DNA of 9,094 nt from Desulfobulbus sp. GTDB taxonomy: Bacteria; Desulfobacterota; Desulfobulbia; Desulfobulbales; Desulfobulbaceae. A program made the position numbers and the translations under genes. The DNA is taken from positions 1 through 9,094 of the forward strand of contig JAUWAH010000061.1 in the NCBI GenBank assembly GCA_030602145.1, in the 5' to 3' direction. How positions within the stretch are numbered: the stretch's first letter is position 1; every line of letters starts with the position of its first letter. This document shows, piece after piece, positions 5,376 to 9,094 of this stretch. Under the pieces are notes generated by a model that searched no databases, was not told the origin of the DNA, and was given only the letters and a program-made list of their open reading frames with translations.

Positions 5376-6311
5376 TCAGCGATCGTGTCCACTGTCGAGG
5401 TTCGGTTTGTCGCCACATTTGTCGCATTTTTTCAGGTGGATACGATTCTTGCCCTGATGTTTTGACCGGTAGAGCGCCTCGTCGGCCAGGCGTTTGAACT
5501 CGCCTTCCTCGGGATAGCCGTTGCAGCTGCCGTCGCAGAAGGCCACGCCCAGGGAGAGGGTGGCGCTGTATCCATTGTCCCGCTCGAATTGGCCGCGGAC
5601 GGTTTCGGCGATTTCGTCCAAGCGGTTCTCCTCGATGCCGCCGAGCAGGACGCCGAATTCGTCCCCGCCGTAGCGAAACGGCAGATCGGTCTCTTCCCGG
5701 ACCGCATTCTTCAGGATGGCGCCCAGCAGGCGCAGCAGTTCATCTCCCACCTGGTGGCCGCGGGTGTCGTTGATCTGCTTGAATCCGTCGCAATCGATCA
5801 GAATCAGGGCTATGGATGTTTGATGTCTGCGGGCATCGTCCAGATAGCGGCCAAGCATCTCCTCGAAATAGCCGCGGTTGAACACCCCGGTCAGGGCATC
5901 CACCGTCGAGCGGCGCTGGTACTCCTGCTTGTTGCGCATGACGTTGTGCAGACAGCTTTGCAACCGCTGCTCGCGCGAGGCGACCGCATGGAGCATCCAG
6001 TTCATGTGCCGCTTCAGGCGGATCAGTTCATGCTCGTCCTCGTGTTCCAGAGGCAGGACAAAGGCTCCGGTGCACTCGCCATCGCGCATGCTGCGGCACA
6101 TCCGGTTGATCTGCTTCAGGTCGCGGCTGACAATGAAGTAGGCGATGCACCGCGCACCGGGCACCAGCAGCACCAGCACGGTGACCAGCCAGAGGATCGC
6201 CAGGGTCAGCGCCTCCTGGCAGTGGCCGCACTCCAGCAGCAGGGTGGCCGCCGCCGTCGGCAGAACGATGATCAGCAGCAGAATCAGGCTCAATCGGGCT
6301 GTGATCGACAT
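5376..6311 (-). CDS. Membrane-bound GGDEF diguanylate cyclase with CxxC motifs
   Basis: A 311-residue inner-membrane protein predicted to make c-di-GMP from two GTP. Two membrane segments (about 7-26 and 34-52) enclose a very short loop with ECGHC (Cys28, Cys31), which the positive-inside rule puts in the periplasm. A HAMP-like or coiled linker (about 60-130) follows, with an acidic/His patch (HEDEHE, 90-95). The catalytic domain (about 136-296) has LTGVFNR, LIDCDGFKQIND (Asp173, Asn181, Asp182) and an intact GGDEF at 215-219. The inhibitory I-site is degenerate: EETD (206-209) stands where RxxD is expected. A basic tail with CDKC (Cys296, Cys299) ends the protein. The ATG at 6311 has GAGG (6322-6325) 10 bases upstream and lies 23 bases after feoB, suggesting co-transcription. 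The open frame extends 40 codons further, but only as a shadow of feoB. Redox or metal sensing by the cysteines is inference. Confidence 0.92.
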   Translation of the reverse strand: MSITARLSLILLLIIVLPTAAATLLLECGHCQEALTLAILWLVTVLVLLVPGARCIAYFIVSRDLKQINRMCRSMRDGECTGAFVLPLEHEDEHELIRLKRHMNWMLHAVASREQRLQSCLHNVMRNKQEYQRRSTVDALTGVFNRGYFEEMLGRYLDDARRHQTSIALILIDCDGFKQINDTRGHQVGDELLRLLGAILKNAVREETDLPFRYGGDEFGVLLGGIEENRLDEIAETVRGQFERDNGYSATLSLGVAFCDGSCNGYPEEGEFKRLADEALYRSKHQGKNRIHLKKCDKCGDKPNLDSGHDR

Positions 6312-6334
6312 GGTCCATGCACCTCGTCTTCGGT

Positions 6335-8497
6335 CTAGGTCATTCTGCTCAGTGCCGTGGCGGTCTGGTAGAACAGTACGGCAATGAGATAGGCGAAGAC
6401 AGTGTTGAACGCGATGGAAAAGACCGCCCAACGGAGGCCGATCTCGCGGCCGATGGCGATGACGGTGACAAAACAGGGAGCGTACAGCATGGCAAACAGG
6501 ATGAGGGAAACGGCGGTAATCTGGGTAAACCCGGGGTTTTGCGTCAGCCGCTGCGACAGCATCTCCGGGTTTTCCGGATCGATATCTCCCAGCGAATAGG
6601 CCGTGCCAAGGGTGGAGACGATCACCTCCTTGGCTGCCAGGCCGCCCACCAGGGCGATGTTGGTCCGCCAGTCGAATCCAGCCAGGGAGCTGACCGGCTC
6701 AAGGGCCTGCCCGATCCGGCCGGCAAGCGAGTGGCGGATGGCTTCCTCGGTCCGGTCCGCCTCCAGGGCGACCAGCTCGGCTTTTTTTTGTCCCTCGCTG
6801 AAATCTTGGCGGGCCTGCACCGCTTCGGCAAGGTTGTCCCAATGGTGGTGCCGATGCTCGGGCAACTCGGGAAAGGTCATGGCCGTCCACAGCAGGATCG
6901 ACACCGCCAGGATCAGCGTGCCGGCTTTGCGTATGTACTGCCACACCCGTTCCCAAGCGTGGAGCAGGAGCCCCTTGCAGGTGGGCAGCCTGTAGGGGGG
7001 CAGTTCCATCAGAAACGGCGTGGACGGTCCGGCAAGGATGGTGGTGCGCAGCACCTTGGCGGCAAGGAACACAAAACCCCATGACGCGAGGGTCGTCCAG
7101 AACAGGGTTTCGGTGACGCTTCCGGGGAAAAAGGCCGCCGCCAGGACCGTGAATACCGGGACCTTGGCGCCGCAGCTCAAGAACGGGGCAGTAAGGATGG
7201 TGGCGATCTTTTCCCTGGGACTGCGCAGATTCCTCGCCGCCATCACCCCCGGCACCGCGCAGCCGCCGCCGATGCCGCCGGAGACGATGAAGGCCATGAT
7301 CGAATAGCCGTGCAGGCCGAACACCCTGAACACCCGGTCGAGCATGAAGGCCATCCTGGCCATGTAACCTGAATCTTCAAGAAAGGAGACCGCCAGGAAC
7401 ATGAGTGCGATCAGGGGGACGAAGCCGAGCACCGCGCCGGCGCCGTCGATCACCCCCGACACCAGCAGGGACTGGAGGAGTCCGGCCGGCACATACTCCC
7501 GACCGATATCGGCCAGGATGCCGAACAGCGACTCGATCCAGCCCATCGGGGTTGCGCCGAGGGAAATGGTGATCCAGAACACCGCGTAGAGCACGGCCAG
7601 CATGATCGCCGGCCCGGCCAGCCAATGGGTGAGCACCCGGTCGATGGCATCGGTGAGATTGCGGCGCCGGAGATGGGTGTCCATGGAAAGAACGCCCTGG
7701 CCGAGGATTGAACCGATATAGCCGTAGCGGTAGTCGGTGATCAGGGCGGCGGCGGATTCTCCGAAGGCGTCCCGGCAGCGGAGGGAATACTGCCTGGCCT
7801 GTTCCTCGATCTCCATGCTCAGTTGCTGGTTTTCCAGCCGCCCCTGCGCCTGTATCATCCCATCTTCTTCCAGGTATTTGATGGCCGTCACCCGAGGGGG
7901 GTAATGCTGGCCGAGGAAATCGGCCCGCTCAATTTTACGGGCAAGCTCCCCGATCATGCAACCCAGTTCCGCGCCGTAGGAGAGGACAAGCGGTGGCTGT
8001 TCCTCACGGGCCGCGCGGACGACGGCATCGAGCACCCGATCAACCCCTCTTGCCCGGCGAGCCACGGTCTGGACGACGGGCACGCCCAGGAGAGCAGAAA
8101 GCCTGTCACCGTCGAGTCTTCGCCCGGAGCGATGCAACTCGTCGATCATGTTCACCACCAAAACGGTTCGCAGGCCGAGTTCACGCAATTGCACAAACAG
8201 GTACAGGCTCCGTTCAAGCGCGGTCGCATCAGCGATATCAACCAGCAGGTGCGGCTTTTCGTCGACAATGAAGGTCCGGGCCACCACTTCCTCCTCCGAA
8301 AAGGCGGACAGGGAATAAATGCCGGGCAGGTCGACCAGGTTGACGGTGGCGTCCCGGTGGATGACCGTGCCCTCATGGCGGGCCACGGTGACGCCTGGAA
8401 AGTTGCCGACCCGCTGCCGCGCGCCGGTCAGGACGTTGAACAGGGTTGTCTTGCCGGAATTGGGGTTGCCGGCCAATCCCACCAGCAGGTTAGTCAT
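6335..8497 (-). CDS. feoB: Ferrous iron transporter FeoB
   Basis: A 720-residue inner-membrane Fe2+ importer. The N-terminal G domain has GNPNSGKTT (10-18), the switch Thr37 in GVT, DLPG (56-59), NMID (116-119) in the G4 position and ARRARGV (146-152) as G5. A GDI-like helical region follows to about 275. The membrane domain (about 290-715) carries both Gate repeats: GGGCAVPGVMAAR with Cys413 and SCGAKVPVF with Cys442. It also has the family GGLAAKEVIVSTL (618-630) and a late YAPCFVTV with Cys675. A cytoplasmic or periplasmic loop near 545-600 is charged and includes HRHHH. The length is close to the usual value for the family. The start chosen is the ATG within the overlap ATGACTAA, where the feoA stop lies; a TTG 39 bases upstream would only add a low-complexity MSTTSMTTASKAN. 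No FeoC is visible. Confidence 0.97.
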   Translation of the reverse strand: MTNLLVGLAGNPNSGKTTLFNVLTGARQRVGNFPGVTVARHEGTVIHRDATVNLVDLPGIYSLSAFSEEEVVARTFIVDEKPHLLVDIADATALERSLYLFVQLRELGLRTVLVVNMIDELHRSGRRLDGDRLSALLGVPVVQTVARRARGVDRVLDAVVRAAREEQPPLVLSYGAELGCMIGELARKIERADFLGQHYPPRVTAIKYLEEDGMIQAQGRLENQQLSMEIEEQARQYSLRCRDAFGESAAALITDYRYGYIGSILGQGVLSMDTHLRRRNLTDAIDRVLTHWLAGPAIMLAVLYAVFWITISLGATPMGWIESLFGILADIGREYVPAGLLQSLLVSGVIDGAGAVLGFVPLIALMFLAVSFLEDSGYMARMAFMLDRVFRVFGLHGYSIMAFIVSGGIGGGCAVPGVMAARNLRSPREKIATILTAPFLSCGAKVPVFTVLAAAFFPGSVTETLFWTTLASWGFVFLAAKVLRTTILAGPSTPFLMELPPYRLPTCKGLLLHAWERVWQYIRKAGTLILAVSILLWTAMTFPELPEHRHHHWDNLAEAVQARQDFSEGQKKAELVALEADRTEEAIRHSLAGRIGQALEPVSSLAGFDWRTNIALVGGLAAKEVIVSTLGTAYSLGDIDPENPEMLSQRLTQNPGFTQITAVSLILFAMLYAPCFVTVIAIGREIGLRWAVFSIAFNTVFAYLIAVLFYQTATALSRMT

Positions 8498-8753
8498 GTT
8501 GGCCTTTGAGGCTGTCGTCATCGATGTGGTCGACAAAAATATGATCGGCCTCGCTGTTCCGCAGGGTCAGGGTGTAATCGCGGACCCGGATCGCCACCGG
8601 ATCTCGAAGAGGCGCCCGGCCTAGGATGGTCAAACGGACGCCGGGTACCAGGCCAAGTTCACGGATCCGGAGCCCGAGTTCTCCCTCCGCCCGGACCTCG
8701 CGAATCATGTACGAGCCGTTGCTTGGCATGTGCCGGAGGCAGGTGGAGGCCAT
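8490..8753 (-). CDS. feoA: FeoA SH3-like partner of FeoB
   Basis: An 87-residue cytoplasmic protein matching FeoA throughout its core: RIRELGLVPGVRLTILGRAP, then DPVAIRVRDYTLTLRNSEADHIFV, the small beta-barrel (SH3-like) fold that supports FeoB-driven Fe2+ uptake. Its stop overlaps the feoB start by 8 bases, so the two are translated as a coupled pair. I chose the ATG at 8753 because it gives the usual family length. The frame is open back to a TTG at 8879, but codons there lack the GC-rich third positions of the rest. No good Shine-Dalgarno sequence precedes 8753, so the start is uncertain; an ATG at 8729 is also possible. The N-terminus (MASTCLRHMPSNGSYM) is less conserved than the rest. 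Confidence 0.92.
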   Translation of the reverse strand: MASTCLRHMPSNGSYMIREVRAEGELGLRIRELGLVPGVRLTILGRAPLRDPVAIRVRDYTLTLRNSEADHIFVDHIDDDSLKGQHD

Positions 8754-8894
8754 GTTCGTTTTCTGTGTCGCGCAGTCCCTGGGCGGTGGTTTGGCAACAA
8801 GGCTGTTTTGCCGATCTGTTGTGAAGTGTTCGGTCATCAAGTTTTGCACGGATGTGAAATCGATGGAATCCTTTACCAATGGCTCCTGTTGGGT
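8754..8894. other. Intergenic leader of feoA
   Basis: A 141-bp gap between the stop of the edge gene and feoA. It should hold the feo promoter if the operon starts here. I searched for a Fur-like box, an FNR box (TTGAT-N4-ATCAA) and paired -35/-10 hexamers and found nothing convincing. Confidence 0.4.
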
Positions 8895-9094
8895 TCAGGT
8901 CCCCGCTTTCCGGACGATCCCTGCCGGCGGTGCTGATGCTGTTGCTCCGAGACCCGGGCCAAGGTCGGCGGGGATGTTTGGCGGCGTACCGGACTTTCCC
9001 GAAACGTTACCGGCCGGGTGCGTGCCGGCTACGGCCTGGAGGCAGAGAGCCCGGTAGCGGTCGGAATGGACGATCAGGTCCTGTTCGAGCAGGT
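8895..9094 (-). CDS. Unidentified protein, C-terminal 65 residues
   Basis: An open frame enters from the right edge and ends in TGA at 8895-8897. The first visible residues, LLEQDLIVHSDRYRALCLQA, look like a normal helical protein segment with GC-rich third codon positions. The remaining 40 or so are Gly/Pro/Ala-rich and low in structure (SGKSGTPPNIPADLGPGLGA). I do not recognise the family. It runs in the same direction as feoA and ends 141 bases before it, so it could share its operon or simply precede it. The call rests on codon use and an open frame only; a non-coding chance frame is possible. Confidence 0.4.
   Translation of the reverse strand, partial: LLEQDLIVHSDRYRALCLQAVAGTHPAGNVSGKSGTPPNIPADLGPGLGATASAPPAGIVRKAGT

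Noticed and set aside
8498..8536. Longer feoB start at TTG 8536
   Set aside because: It adds only MSTTSMTTASKAN ahead of a G domain that normally begins near its initiator Met; the ATG in the feoA stop overlap fits better.
8754..8879. Longer feoA start at TTG 8879 or ATG 8837
   Set aside because: The extra residues are not family-like, and their codons lack the GC-rich third positions of the body of the gene.
1..9094. CRISPR arrays, tRNA, rRNA or transposase genes
   Set aside because: No regularly spaced repeats, no cloverleaf or rRNA segments noticed, and no transposase-like protein. The only repeats are the two 133-bp elements.

Overview
The window looks like an iron and heme acquisition region from an anaerobic, GC-rich, Gram-negative bacterium. 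The best guess is a deltaproteobacterium of the Desulfuromonas/Geobacter kind. This rests on an outer-membrane TonB-dependent receptor, an oxygen-independent (radical SAM) heme-degrading enzyme, a FeoAB ferrous-iron importer, and a dispersed repeat whose 'GTCATTTCGAG...' core I associate with such genomes. The assignment is an inference; no rRNA or other marker is present. No complete or partial gene on the + strand is supported: every recognised gene runs right to left.

In transcription order (right to left): the 3' end of an unidentified gene (8895-9094); feoA (8490-8753) and feoB (6335-8497), which overlap by 8 bases; a two-membrane-segment GGDEF diguanylate cyclase (5376-6311) only 23 bases after feoB; a 133-bp inverted-repeat element (5182-5314); a stand-alone HD-GYP phosphodiesterase (4257-5054); an AT-rich, gene-free stretch (3696-4256) with several palindromes, a candidate promoter and a second copy of the 133-bp element (3819-3951); then a hutW/chuW-type gene (2268-3695), a TonB-dependent receptor (196-2271, start/stop overlap with hutW), and the first 45 codons of an ECF-transporter S-component-like gene (1-135) running off the left edge.

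The likely logic: FeoA/FeoB brings Fe2+ through the inner membrane. The receptor probably brings heme through the outer membrane (a His between an FRAP-like box and an NP-L box). HutW opens the heme ring without oxygen and releases iron. The ECF S-component gene that follows may supply inner-membrane transport of heme or a related ligand, in place of the usual HutBCD-type ABC importer. Between the two uptake units sit one enzyme that makes c-di-GMP and one that breaks it down. This suggests, but does not prove, a link between iron status and c-di-GMP signalling.

The most unusual signals are three. Two nearly identical 133-bp elements flank the HD-GYP gene, each with what looks like a target-site duplication. 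A cluster of perfect palindromes lies upstream of hutW. The diguanylate cyclase carries a CGHC motif in its predicted periplasmic loop and a CxxC at its C-terminus.
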